From positions 1 through 57,095 of the forward strand of contig NZ_BCRA01000030.1 of the NCBI RefSeq assembly GCF_001552355.1: a stretch of 57,095 bases of DNA, written 5' to 3'. Below the pieces are notes generated by a model. It did no database searches, was not told the origin of the DNA, and saw nothing but the letters and a program-made list of their open reading frames with translations. The translations under genes were made by a program, and so were the position numbers. Of the stretch, positions 8,891-16,721 are shown piece after piece (positions within the stretch are counted from its first letter, which is position 1; each line of letters opens with the position of its first letter). This stretch comes from Microbacterium resistens NBRC 103078 (lineage in GTDB: Bacteria; Actinomycetota; Actinomycetes; Actinomycetales; Microbacteriaceae).

Positions 8891-9555
8891 GGCGTCTCCT
8901 CCTTCTCAGGGGTGTTCCGGCGGGCGGGGACCTCGGGTTCGCCGAGGGAGAGCATGAGGCGGTTGGCCCAATTGAAGAAGGCGGCGCCGCCGATCACGTC
9001 GAGGATGTCGGCGTCGTCGAGCCCGGCATCGCGCAGCCGCGCGAGGTCCGGCGCGCCGAAGTCGAGCGGCGTCCCGGCCAGCGTCACGGACGCGGCGACG
9101 ACCGCGTTCCACCGCTCGTCCCCCAGGTCCGCGGCCACGCCCTCGTCGAGAAGGCGCTGCACATCGGCGCCCCGGTCGGACTCGCGGGTCGCCGCGGCGG
9201 CATGCACGGACGCGCAGAAGACGCACCCGTTGCGGCGCGACGTCGCAGCGGCCGCGAGCTCCCGCTCCGCACGGCCGATCCCGCCGTCCGTGTTGTAGAA
9301 GATGTCGAGATCGGTGAGCGTCCGCGCCTTGAGCGCCCCGGGGTCCCGCGCGAGCAGCCGGAAGTAGGGCATCGAGGCGCGCCGGGGCTCGATGAGGGCG
9401 TCGCGCTGGACGTCGGTGAGGTCGGCCTCCGGGACCGGGGCGAGCCAGGGCACCCATCCGAGGCCCTCCTGGGTGAAGCCATGGGGTCGCCTGAGCTCGG
9501 GATACTCCGTGACGAGGGTGCCGGGGTCCTGTGCGCCGGCGGCGGTGTCGGTCAT
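8887..9555 (-). CDS. AhpD-fold peroxidase-like protein with CxxC active site
   Basis: 222 aa. Residues about 50-210 form an AhpD/carboxymuconolactone decarboxylase-type helical domain. The catalytic pattern is intact: Cys111, Cys114 and His118 in NGCVFCASVH, which in AhpD supports thiol-based peroxide reduction. I recall a TIGRFAM family, the Avi_7169-type alkylhydroperoxidase proteins, that occurs with the Avi_7170 CMD protein and a luciferase-like monooxygenase; this gene fits by sequence and neighbourhood. It starts at an ATG overlapping the upstream stop (ATGA). It may clear peroxide made by the flavin monooxygenase. Confidence 0.88.
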   Translation of the reverse strand: MTDTAAGAQDPGTLVTEYPELRRPHGFTQEGLGWVPWLAPVPEADLTDVQRDALIEPRRASMPYFRLLARDPGALKARTLTDLDIFYNTDGGIGRAERELAAAATSRRNGCVFCASVHAAAATRESDRGADVQRLLDEGVAADLGDERWNAVVAASVTLAGTPLDFGAPDLARLRDAGLDDADILDVIGGAAFFNWANRLMLSLGEPEVPARRNTPEKEETP

Positions 9556-10175
9556 CGCTGTGCTCCTTCGAACGAGGGGACGACGTCTCCGGCGGCGCCC
9601 GCCGGGTGCTCGCGCACCGCGCGAATCCCCCAGGCCAGCCGGAGCTGGAAGCTCAGGAAGGCGACGAGCTGTGACAGGGTGACGATGTCGTCGGCGCTCC
9701 ATCCCGCTTCGACGAGCGCCTGCAGAGCCGGCGCGCCGGCCTCGCGCGGACGCAGGACGAGCAGGTGCGCGTGCGTCAGTGCCGCGGCGAGCCGGACGCC
9801 GAACTCCGGCGCCGCGGTCCACGGATCGACCGGCTCGTCCTCTCCCCTCAGCCCCGGCTCCCGGTACACGCCGACCGGTCCGCGTCCGCCGGCGCCGTCC
9901 GCCGCAGCCGCGATCGCGGTGACCAGATCCGGGGCCTCGTCGCCGAGCAGATCCGCGTAGAACTCCGCTGCCGACCCGAAGCCGTGCAGGCGCGCCACGA
10001 ATGCCGCCACCGCATAGCGCTCGGCGAGCGGGAAGGTCCCGGGCTCGGCCGGTTCCAGCAGCGCCTCGAAGCTGCGCTGCGCGTTCTCCCGCGCCTGGGG
10101 ACGTCGCCCGCGCAGTTCGTCGAGCGCGCTTCCCGGGGTCACGCCCGCGAGGAGGTCGATGATGTCGGCGCTCAT
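9552..10175 (-). CDS. CMD domain protein (Avi_7170-like), no cysteines
   Basis: 207 aa, related in fold to the AhpD-like protein next to it. The helical core around TPGSALDELRGRR and ADDIVTLSQLVAFLSFQLRL matches the CMD domain. The protein contains no cysteine at all, so it cannot use the AhpD thiol chemistry. It is probably a structural or differently active partner of the CxxC protein encoded just downstream. Both ends overlap neighbours by four bases. The family name is from memory and not checked. Confidence 0.85.
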   Translation of the reverse strand: MSADIIDLLAGVTPGSALDELRGRRPQARENAQRSFEALLEPAEPGTFPLAERYAVAAFVARLHGFGSAAEFYADLLGDEAPDLVTAIAAAADGAGGRGPVGVYREPGLRGEDEPVDPWTAAPEFGVRLAAALTHAHLLVLRPREAGAPALQALVEAGWSADDIVTLSQLVAFLSFQLRLAWGIRAVREHPAGAAGDVVPSFEGAQR

Positions 10176-11236
10176 GCGTCACCGCCTCGGGTCGCCGCGG
10201 CGAGATGGAGGCCGCGGAGGTCCTGCGCGGCGGTGTCCCCGAGGGCGTAGCCGAGGCGCGGCGCGACCTCGCTCGCCAGCAGTTCCAGCGAGCGCAGCGT
10301 CAGCTCGTGGCCGGGGTCGACCGAGTGCACCTGGAACGACACGTCCGTCGAGGCCCCGATGGCCTGGTCCGCCTCGAGGGAGGCCACGACCTCGTCGACG
10401 GTGCCGATGTGGGTGTCGGTGATCCGGATCAGCTCGTCGATGCCGAGCCCGTCCGCGTCCACGCCGTGGAGGGTGGTCGCCAGCCGCCGCAGCCGCGGCG
10501 CGGCGTGCTCCCGCACCCGCGTCCTGTCCGCCTCGTCCACCACGACGGCGGTGCGCGAGGCGAGCACCCGGAACGGCGCCCCCGCCGGGAGGCTGTCGCG
10601 GTAGGCCTCGATGATGGGCAGCTGCAGCTCGTGCAGCGGGAGGTCGGCGGCGTCCCCCGGCCGGGGCTGCGTCCGCGACAGGAGCAGCCCGTCGCCGTCG
10701 GTCCCTGCCCGGACACCGCCCTCGACGGAGAACGTGGCCTGCCAGATCCGGCGGTCGAGCCCGTCGGCGGCCGGATAGATCCGTGCGTCCGTCCCGCGGA
10801 CGCCGCGGCCGGCCAGCGCGTCCCGGAAGACGGCTGCGTGGTCCGCGAAGATCTCCCGCCGCTGCGCGGAGTCGCGCCCGAACGGCGCGAACGACGACGG
10901 CGTGCCCCCGGAGGCGATCCCCAGCTGCACCCGCCCGCCGCTCAGGGCGTCGAGCACGCTCGCGTCCTCCGCCGCCCGGAGGGGGTCGTCGATCGGGAGG
11001 GTCAGCACACCGGTGGCCAGGCCGATCCGGGACGTGCGCTGCGCCGCGGCGGCAAGGAGCACGAACGGCGACGGGAGCCCGCCCTCGTCCGCGCCGAAGT
11101 GGTGCTGCGCGAGCCAGGCGGAGGCGAAGCCGTGCCGCTCGGCGAGCTCGATCTGCTCCAGGGCGAACCGGTACCGGTCGGCGGCGTCGGCGTCCTCCAG
11201 CAGACGGGTGAAGAAGCCCAGACGGGGCGTGGTCAT
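10172..11236 (-). CDS. Luciferase-like FMN-dependent monooxygenase
   Basis: 354 aa, a TIM-barrel of the bacterial luciferase superfamily. LGFFTRLLED starts strand one, and GFASAWLAQHHFG, VLTLPIDDPLRAAEDASVLD and GGRVQLGIASG are the standard flavin-binding and barrel motifs. It resembles the KPN_01858-type subfamily, which I recall as associated with peptide-type ABC importers. Such enzymes use reduced FMN from a separate reductase, which is not in this window. It overlaps the ABC ATPase gene by four bases. It likely oxidises the imported compound; the substrate is unknown. Confidence 0.9.
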   Translation of the reverse strand: MTTPRLGFFTRLLEDADAADRYRFALEQIELAERHGFASAWLAQHHFGADEGGLPSPFVLLAAAAQRTSRIGLATGVLTLPIDDPLRAAEDASVLDALSGGRVQLGIASGGTPSSFAPFGRDSAQRREIFADHAAVFRDALAGRGVRGTDARIYPAADGLDRRIWQATFSVEGGVRAGTDGDGLLLSRTQPRPGDAADLPLHELQLPIIEAYRDSLPAGAPFRVLASRTAVVVDEADRTRVREHAAPRLRRLATTLHGVDADGLGIDELIRITDTHIGTVDEVVASLEADQAIGASTDVSFQVHSVDPGHELTLRSLELLASEVAPRLGYALGDTAAQDLRGLHLAAATRGGDA

Positions 11237-12921
11237 GCATCCTCCTTGACGAACAGGTTGGCGGCGGAAAGGACGGGCGGCGCGGACGGCGCCTCGGGAC
11301 GGAGGGCGGCGCCGGGGATCGCGTCGATGAGACGGCGCGTGTATACGTGCTCCGGGCGGTCGAAGACCCGCGCGGTCGGTCCGTGCTCGACCTGTCGCCC
11401 GCGCTGCAGGACGGAAACGGTGTCCGCGATCTGACGGACGACGGCGAGGTCGTGCGAGATGAAGACGTACGTGAGGGCGAGCTCGTCCTGAAGGCGCGCG
11501 AGGAGCCGGAGGATCTGCGCCTGGACCGTGACATCGAGGGCCGAGACGGCCTCGTCGAGCACGACCAGCTCGGGCTCCAGGATCAGTGCCCGCGCGATCG
11601 CGACCCGCTGACGCTGTCCTCCGGACAGCTCGGACGGGCGACGCGCCGCGATCTCGGCCGGAAGCGCGACGAGCTCGAGATGGTGGGCCACGCGCTCCTC
11701 GCGGTCCGCGCGATTTCCGATCCCGAAGTTCTCCAGCGGCTCCGCCAGCGTGCGGCCGATCGGGCGACGCGGGTCCAGGGACGCATAGGGGTTCTGGTAG
11801 ACGAGCTGGGCGACGCGGCGGAAGGCCCGCCGGGCGCCACGCGCCGACCCCAGCGCCGTGACCTCCGTCCCGCCGACGAGGATGCTCCCGGCGGACGGCC
11901 GGTTGAGCCCCGCGATGCTGCGGCCCGTCGTCGTCTTCCCCGAGCCCGACTCGCCCACGAGGGCGTGCGTGGTCCCGCGTGCCACCGTGAAGGACACGTC
12001 ATCCACGGCGACGAAGGCCTCCCCGCGCCCGGAACGGTACTCCTGACGGAGTCCGCGGACCTCGACGAGCGGCGGTTCGCCCGGCGCAGGCTGATGGGCG
12101 CGCCGTTCCACGACCCTGGCGAGCGAGGGCGCGTCGGCGAGGAGGGTCCGGGTGTACTCCGCCCGGGGCTGCCCGAGAACGACGCGCGAGACGCCCTTCT
12201 CCTCGATCCGGCCCTGCCGCATGACGACGAGGGAGTCGGAGTGGTCGGCGGCGACCGCGAGGTCGTGCGTGATGAACAGCACGCCGCTGCCGGATTCCCG
12301 ACGCAGCCGGTCGATCAGGTCCAGCACTTTGCGCTGCACGGTGACGTCCAGAGCGCTCGTGGGCTCGTCGGCGATGATCAGCTCCGGTTCGAGTCCGAGC
12401 GCCGCGGCGATCAGCACGCGCTGACGCATGCCGCCGGACAGCTCGTGCGGATACTGCCGCGCGCGCCGCTCCGGGTCGTCGATGCCCACCTTGTCCAGCA
12501 GCTCGATCACCCGGGCGCGGATCCGCGCCCCGTCCTTCCAGCCGTGGATCCGCAGCGCCTCGGCCACGCTCGCCCCGATCGTGGCGACCGGGTTCAGCGA
12601 GGTCCCCGGGTCCTGCGGGATGAGCGCCACGCAGCGGCCGCGCAGATGCCGCCACCGTCGCTCGGGGAGACCGACGAGCTGGGTGAGGCCGTCGGTGCGC
12701 TCGTTGAGCGCGATGCTCCCGGCGGTGATCCGCCCGTTCCCGGCGAGCAGTCCGATCACCGACTGGGCGACCGTGGACTTGCCCGACCCCGACTCGCCCA
12801 CGAGCGCGGTCGTCCGGCCCGCCTCGACGTCGAAGGAGACGCCGTCGACGGCCGTGAACTCCCCTCGTCCTGTGCGGTAGGCCACCGCGAGGTCCCGGAT
12901 CTCCAACAGTGCGCGGGTCAT
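11233..12921 (-). CDS. Double-NBD ABC importer ATPase (dipeptide/oligopeptide type)
   Basis: 562 aa with two complete nucleotide-binding domains fused head to tail, like YejF or GsiA. Domain one is about residues 5-265 (Walker A GESGSGKST at 42-50, signature ELSGGMRQR, Walker B LIIADEPTSALD). Domain two is about 283-540 (GESGSGKTT, signature ELSGGQRQR, Walker B LVVLDEAVSALD). In domain two the usual DEPVS is DEAVS; the catalytic Glu is kept. The start ATG overlaps the permease stop by four bases. It powers the two permeases encoded upstream. Confidence 0.95.
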   Translation of the reverse strand: MTRALLEIRDLAVAYRTGRGEFTAVDGVSFDVEAGRTTALVGESGSGKSTVAQSVIGLLAGNGRITAGSIALNERTDGLTQLVGLPERRWRHLRGRCVALIPQDPGTSLNPVATIGASVAEALRIHGWKDGARIRARVIELLDKVGIDDPERRARQYPHELSGGMRQRVLIAAALGLEPELIIADEPTSALDVTVQRKVLDLIDRLRRESGSGVLFITHDLAVAADHSDSLVVMRQGRIEEKGVSRVVLGQPRAEYTRTLLADAPSLARVVERRAHQPAPGEPPLVEVRGLRQEYRSGRGEAFVAVDDVSFTVARGTTHALVGESGSGKTTTGRSIAGLNRPSAGSILVGGTEVTALGSARGARRAFRRVAQLVYQNPYASLDPRRPIGRTLAEPLENFGIGNRADREERVAHHLELVALPAEIAARRPSELSGGQRQRVAIARALILEPELVVLDEAVSALDVTVQAQILRLLARLQDELALTYVFISHDLAVVRQIADTVSVLQRGRQVEHGPTARVFDRPEHVYTRRLIDAIPGAALRPEAPSAPPVLSAANLFVKEDA

Positions 12922-13787
12922 GCTCCTCGGCCTCCTCGGATGACGGCGCTGAGCCGGTTGGTGGCGAGCACGACGAGGGCGACGACCGCGCCGGGCAGCA
13001 CCGTCAGCCACCAGGCGGTCGCGACGTAGTCCCGTCCCTCCGCGATCAGCAGCCCCCACTCGGGCGTGGGCGGCGGCGCACCGTAGCCGAGGAAGCCGAG
13101 GGTCGAGATCTGGAGGATCGCGGAGCCGAGCTGCAGCGCCGCGAGCGCGATGACAGGGGTGAGCGAGTTCGGCAGGATGTGGCGGACGAGCACGGATCCG
13201 AAGCTCCCTCCGGATCCGTATGCGGCCTCCACGAACTCGGCTCCGCGCACGCTCACGACCTGCGAACGCGCGAGACGGGCGAACACCGCGATGGAGGTGA
13301 CGCCGACGGCGATCGCGGCGTTCGTGGTGCCGAAGCCGAGCAGGATGACGACGCTCAGCGAGAGCAGGAGGCCGGGGATCGCGAGCAGGACGTCCACGAA
13401 CCGCATGAGCACGTCCTCCAGCGCTCCGCCAACCGCACCGGCCGCCACGCCGATGGCCGTGCCGGCGACGAGTCCGACCAGGACCGCGACGACCGCGCCC
13501 ACGATCGACGCGGACGCGCCGTGCACGACGCGGGTGAAGAGGTCTCGTCCGGTGGCGTCGGTCCCGAACAGGTGCTCCAGGCCGGGCGGCTGCAGCGCCG
13601 GGCCGACCGACGCCGTCGGGCTCCCGGGCGCGAAGACCCCCGGCAGGAGCGCCCAGGCGAGGGCGACGAGGAGGACCAGCACGGGCAGGATGACGCCGGG
13701 GCGCAGCACCGCGGGCCGCGTCGCGGCGTCGCGCCTGCCGGGGCGACCGGTCCCCCGGTCGACGGTCGTGACGGGTGCGGATGTCAT
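12918..13787 (-). CDS. ABC transporter permease, DppC/OppC type
   Basis: 289 aa. A cytoplasmic N-terminus of about 25 residues, one membrane helix, then the DppC-type domain with FGTDATGRDLFTRVVHGA and four to five further helices. The EAA loop that contacts the ATPase reads EFVEAAYGSGGSFGSVLVRHILPNS. Four-base overlaps on both sides show tight coupling to the second permease and the ATPase. Confidence 0.93.
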   Translation of the reverse strand: MTSAPVTTVDRGTGRPGRRDAATRPAVLRPGVILPVLVLLVALAWALLPGVFAPGSPTASVGPALQPPGLEHLFGTDATGRDLFTRVVHGASASIVGAVVAVLVGLVAGTAIGVAAGAVGGALEDVLMRFVDVLLAIPGLLLSLSVVILLGFGTTNAAIAVGVTSIAVFARLARSQVVSVRGAEFVEAAYGSGGSFGSVLVRHILPNSLTPVIALAALQLGSAILQISTLGFLGYGAPPPTPEWGLLIAEGRDYVATAWWLTVLPGAVVALVVLATNRLSAVIRGGRGA

Positions 13788-14788
13788 CGGACGACCTCCG
13801 TCTCGGGAACGGCCTCGACCGGCGATGTCGGAACCGGACGTGCGAGACGCGACCGACCGGGTCGGCTCGTGCGCAGGCGCGGGTCCAGCAACGGATAGAG
13901 GAGATCCACGACGAGGTTGATGACGACGAAGACGACCGTGGAGAGCACCACCACCGCGAGCAGGACCGGGGTGTCGCGGTTCGCGACCGCCTGGGCGGTG
14001 AGCTGGCCGACCCCGGCGCGTCCGAACACGGTCTCGGTCACGACCGCGCCGCCCACCAGCTCGCCGAAGAGCAGACCCGCCATGGTGAGCGTGGGGAGGA
14101 GGGCGTTGCGTGCGACCGTCCGCCACAGCAGCCAGGACGTGCTCGCTCCGCGGGCGCGCACGACGGTGACGAAGGGCTGGTCGCGCACGTCCTCGATGCT
14201 GCGCATCAGGACCTGGGCGAGCGGGGCGGCGATGGGGATGGCCAGCGTCGCCACCGGCAGGATGAGCGCCTGGACCGGGTTCGCGCCGATCACTGGGACG
14301 AGGCCGAGACGGAACGAGAAGATCTGCACGAGGACGATCCCGACCCAGAACACCGGAAGGGACACCAGCAGCGGCGGGATCGCGTGGAAGATCCGCCGCA
14401 ACCACCGGGAGCCTCCGTACGTCGCCGTGAACGCGACGGTCACCGCCAGGAACACCGCCGTCGCCAGCCCGGCCACGGCGAGGACGAGCGTGGACGGCAG
14501 TGCCGTCGCGAGCAGCGCCGCCACGGACGCCCCGCTCTGCACCGAGAAGCCGAACTCGCCGCGGAGGAATCCCAGCGTCGACTCCGCGAAGCGCTCGACC
14601 AGGCTGCGATCCGCGCCGTATGCGGCCCGGATCTCGGCCAGCTGCTCCGCGGAGAGCCCCAGTTCCGGAGAGCCGTACCGTGCGAGCACGGCATCCCCCG
14701 GCAGGGCGGCGAGCAGGAGGTACGCCAGCGTGTAGGTGAGAGCAAGGACGAGCAGCGCCTGCCCGACCCGCCTCAGGATGTACGCCAT
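13784..14788 (-). CDS. ABC transporter permease, DppB/OppB type
   Basis: 334 aa. The start MAYILRRVGQALLVL and the six predicted membrane helices are typical of DppB. The periplasmic loop after helix one contains LGFLRGEFGFSVQSG, and the EAA loop reads PFVTVVRARGASTSWLLWRTVARNALLP. A basic tail ends the protein. It lies 19 bases after the lipoprotein gene and forms the other half of the channel. Confidence 0.93.
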   Translation of the reverse strand: MAYILRRVGQALLVLALTYTLAYLLLAALPGDAVLARYGSPELGLSAEQLAEIRAAYGADRSLVERFAESTLGFLRGEFGFSVQSGASVAALLATALPSTLVLAVAGLATAVFLAVTVAFTATYGGSRWLRRIFHAIPPLLVSLPVFWVGIVLVQIFSFRLGLVPVIGANPVQALILPVATLAIPIAAPLAQVLMRSIEDVRDQPFVTVVRARGASTSWLLWRTVARNALLPTLTMAGLLFGELVGGAVVTETVFGRAGVGQLTAQAVANRDTPVLLAVVVLSTVVFVVINLVVDLLYPLLDPRLRTSRPGRSRLARPVPTSPVEAVPETEVVR

Positions 14789-14807
14789 GTGCCGAGCCTG
14801 CCCGCGG

Positions 14808-16457
14808 TCAGCGGTCGAGCCACGTCGAGTAGAACGACGGGCGACCGACCGACTCGGTGGCGAAGTCCTGCACGCCGGCCCTCAGACCGAACACCTGGGG
14901 CTCCTCGAAGATCGGCAGGAAGTACGCCTGCTCGGCGATGCGCTTCTGCGCCGCCTCCGACGCGGCCTGGCGCGCCTCCACCGTGGGAGCGGACGCGATC
15001 GCGGACAGGAGCGCGTCGAGCTCCGGGTCGCCGATCGAGTCGTCCGTGTTGTCCCGGTTCAGGAGCGTGTTTCGGTTCCCGCTGAAGAACTGCGACTTCA
15101 GCACGTCGAAGTCCGCGCGTCCGACCATCGAGTGGTACACCTGGATCGTGTCGGCGGACAGGGACGCCTCGGTCTGCGCCGCCTGGTCGCCGGCGAAGAG
15201 CTGGACGTCGATCCCGAGCTCGCCCAGCTGCTCCTGGACGAGCGTCACGACCTCCTTGGAACGCGGCTGCGGCAGCGCCTCGTTGAAGGTCAGGCTCAGG
15301 CGGACGCCGTCCTTCACGCGTACCCCGTCGGCTCCGGCCTTCCACCCCGCCTCGTCGAGGAGGGCCGCGGCGCGCTTCGGGTCGTACGCGTAGTACTCGG
15401 AGGTGTCGACGTACCCCAGGGCCGTCCGGGCCAGGGCCCCGGTCGCGAGCGGGTAGCTGTCCGTGAACAGCGTCTCCACGATCGCCTCGCGGTCGACGCC
15501 CGCGATGATCGCCTGGCGCACGCGGATGTCGGAGAGCACGGGGTTGCGGAAGCGGAAGCTGAACCCGTTGTTCACGCCGTTCGTGGTGGCGGCGTGAAGG
15601 CTCAGGCCGTCGGCCGCGAACTGCGCCTCGTCCGGCGCGTCGATCTGTCGGGCGACGTCGGCCTGCCCTGCGACGACCGTGCCCACGCGGACGCTGCTCT
15701 CCCCCGCGACGACGACGTGCACGCCGTCGAGGAGGGCGCGGCCCTGGTGCGCGAGCGACGGCGGAGCCCAGTCGTAGTCCTCACGGGCCGTGAGAGTGAG
15801 CTCGGTGCCGATCTTCTCGTCGGCGACGACGAACGGTCCCGAGCCGATCACCGTCGTGGCGTTTCCCGGGCCGAACTCCTCGTTCGTCTTGTCCAGGGTC
15901 GCGTTCGACAGCAGACCGGAGTTGATCGTCGAGACGGCCTGCGCGAAGCCCGGCGCAGGAGCCGTGAAGTGGAACCGGACGGTGTGCTCGTCCACGACCT
16001 CGCCGCGGTCGTAGTTGTTGATCGCCTCGGACACCGTGAGGGCGCGGGTCGAGTCGCCCTTGCCGAACAGGTCGAGGTTGCGCACGACGTTCTCCGCGTC
16101 CAGCGGGGTGCCGTCGGAGTAGGTGACGTCGTCGCGGATCGTGAACGTGTACTCCGTGGAGTCGGCGTTCACCTCGGGCAGGGCCGTGGCGATCCACGGC
16201 TCCAGCTCCAGCGTCTCCGGGTTCTGGTACAGCAGCCGGTCGGTGATGTTGTTGACGACTCCACCGTTCGGGTAGAAGCCCGCCGCCGGCGGGTACAGGG
16301 TGGTCCAGGTCTGCGGCTCCAGATACGTGAGGGTGCCGCCCGCGCCCGGTTCCTCGCCGCCGCCGGAGCCTGCGGAACCGCTGGAGCACCCGGCCATGAG
16401 CGTGGCGACCACGGCGAGCGCTGCGAGCGAGCGGAGTACGCGGGCGGGACGGGACAT
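14808..16457 (-). CDS. ABC importer substrate-binding lipoprotein (SBP family 5)
   Basis: 549 aa. A lipoprotein signal with lipobox LMAGC puts the lipidated Cys at residue 24, followed by a Gly/Ser linker. The rest matches the extracytoplasmic binding proteins of dipeptide/nickel type: NITDRLLYQ, YTFTIRDDVTYSDGTPLDAENV, PLATGALA and FLPIFEEPQVFG. AGGAG lies seven bases before the ATG. It is the first gene of the importer operon and sits behind a striking repeat array (16534-16591). From memory it may belong to the KPN_01854 subfamily. Ligand unknown. Confidence 0.93.
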   Translation of the reverse strand: MSRPARVLRSLAALAVVATLMAGCSSGSAGSGGGEEPGAGGTLTYLEPQTWTTLYPPAAGFYPNGGVVNNITDRLLYQNPETLELEPWIATALPEVNADSTEYTFTIRDDVTYSDGTPLDAENVVRNLDLFGKGDSTRALTVSEAINNYDRGEVVDEHTVRFHFTAPAPGFAQAVSTINSGLLSNATLDKTNEEFGPGNATTVIGSGPFVVADEKIGTELTLTAREDYDWAPPSLAHQGRALLDGVHVVVAGESSVRVGTVVAGQADVARQIDAPDEAQFAADGLSLHAATTNGVNNGFSFRFRNPVLSDIRVRQAIIAGVDREAIVETLFTDSYPLATGALARTALGYVDTSEYYAYDPKRAAALLDEAGWKAGADGVRVKDGVRLSLTFNEALPQPRSKEVVTLVQEQLGELGIDVQLFAGDQAAQTEASLSADTIQVYHSMVGRADFDVLKSQFFSGNRNTLLNRDNTDDSIGDPELDALLSAIASAPTVEARQAASEAAQKRIAEQAYFLPIFEEPQVFGLRAGVQDFATESVGRPSFYSTWLDR

Positions 16458-16533
16458 GGGGTCTCCTCTGGGGATGGACGTGCCGGGTGAGAGCGACAGT
16501 CCACCACGCTGCGGCCCCCTCCGTCGGCGGGGC

Positions 16534-16591
16534 GGTCACATACCGTCACGCCGCTTCACACAGCGTCATCGGACGTCATCCACGGCGTCAT
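16534..16591. repeat. Direct-repeat array upstream of the importer operon
   Basis: Six hexamers in one orientation: GGTCAC at 16534, CGTCAC at 16544, CTTCAC at 16554, CGTCAT at 16564, CGTCAT at 16574 and CGTCAT at 16586. The first five are exactly 10 bp apart, the last 12 bp. On the transcribed strand they read as RTGACG-type boxes 77-134 bp before the lipoprotein ATG. This spacing keeps the boxes on one face of the helix, so the array looks like a multimeric activator or repressor site. Confidence 0.65.
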
Positions 16592-16657
16592 ATGTCGCCG
16601 ACGCGCCCCCGTCCGGAAGACGTCCACGGACCGGTCGTCGGTCGCGTCGGAGACGCG

Positions 16658-16702
16658 GAACGGGCCGCCACCCGCGCCGTGAGGCGGGGTGACGGCCCGT
16701 TC
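16658..16702 (-). terminator. rpsA terminator
   Basis: A 16-bp stem with one internal mismatch (arms 16658-16673 and 16687-16702) lies 20 bases after the rpsA stop. It lacks a T-run on the minus strand, as is common for actinobacterial terminators. Confidence 0.65.
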
Positions 16703-16721
16703 GGAACCGAAGCGGTCGGTA

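Noticed and set aside
11233..12921. Two separate ATPase genes joined by a lost stop codon
   Set aside because: Fused double-NBD ATPases are a normal form in peptide-type importers, and both halves and the linker look intact.
16534..16591. CRISPR-like repeat array
   Set aside because: Repeats are only 6 bp with 4-bp gaps and no cas genes; it is better explained as a regulatory site.
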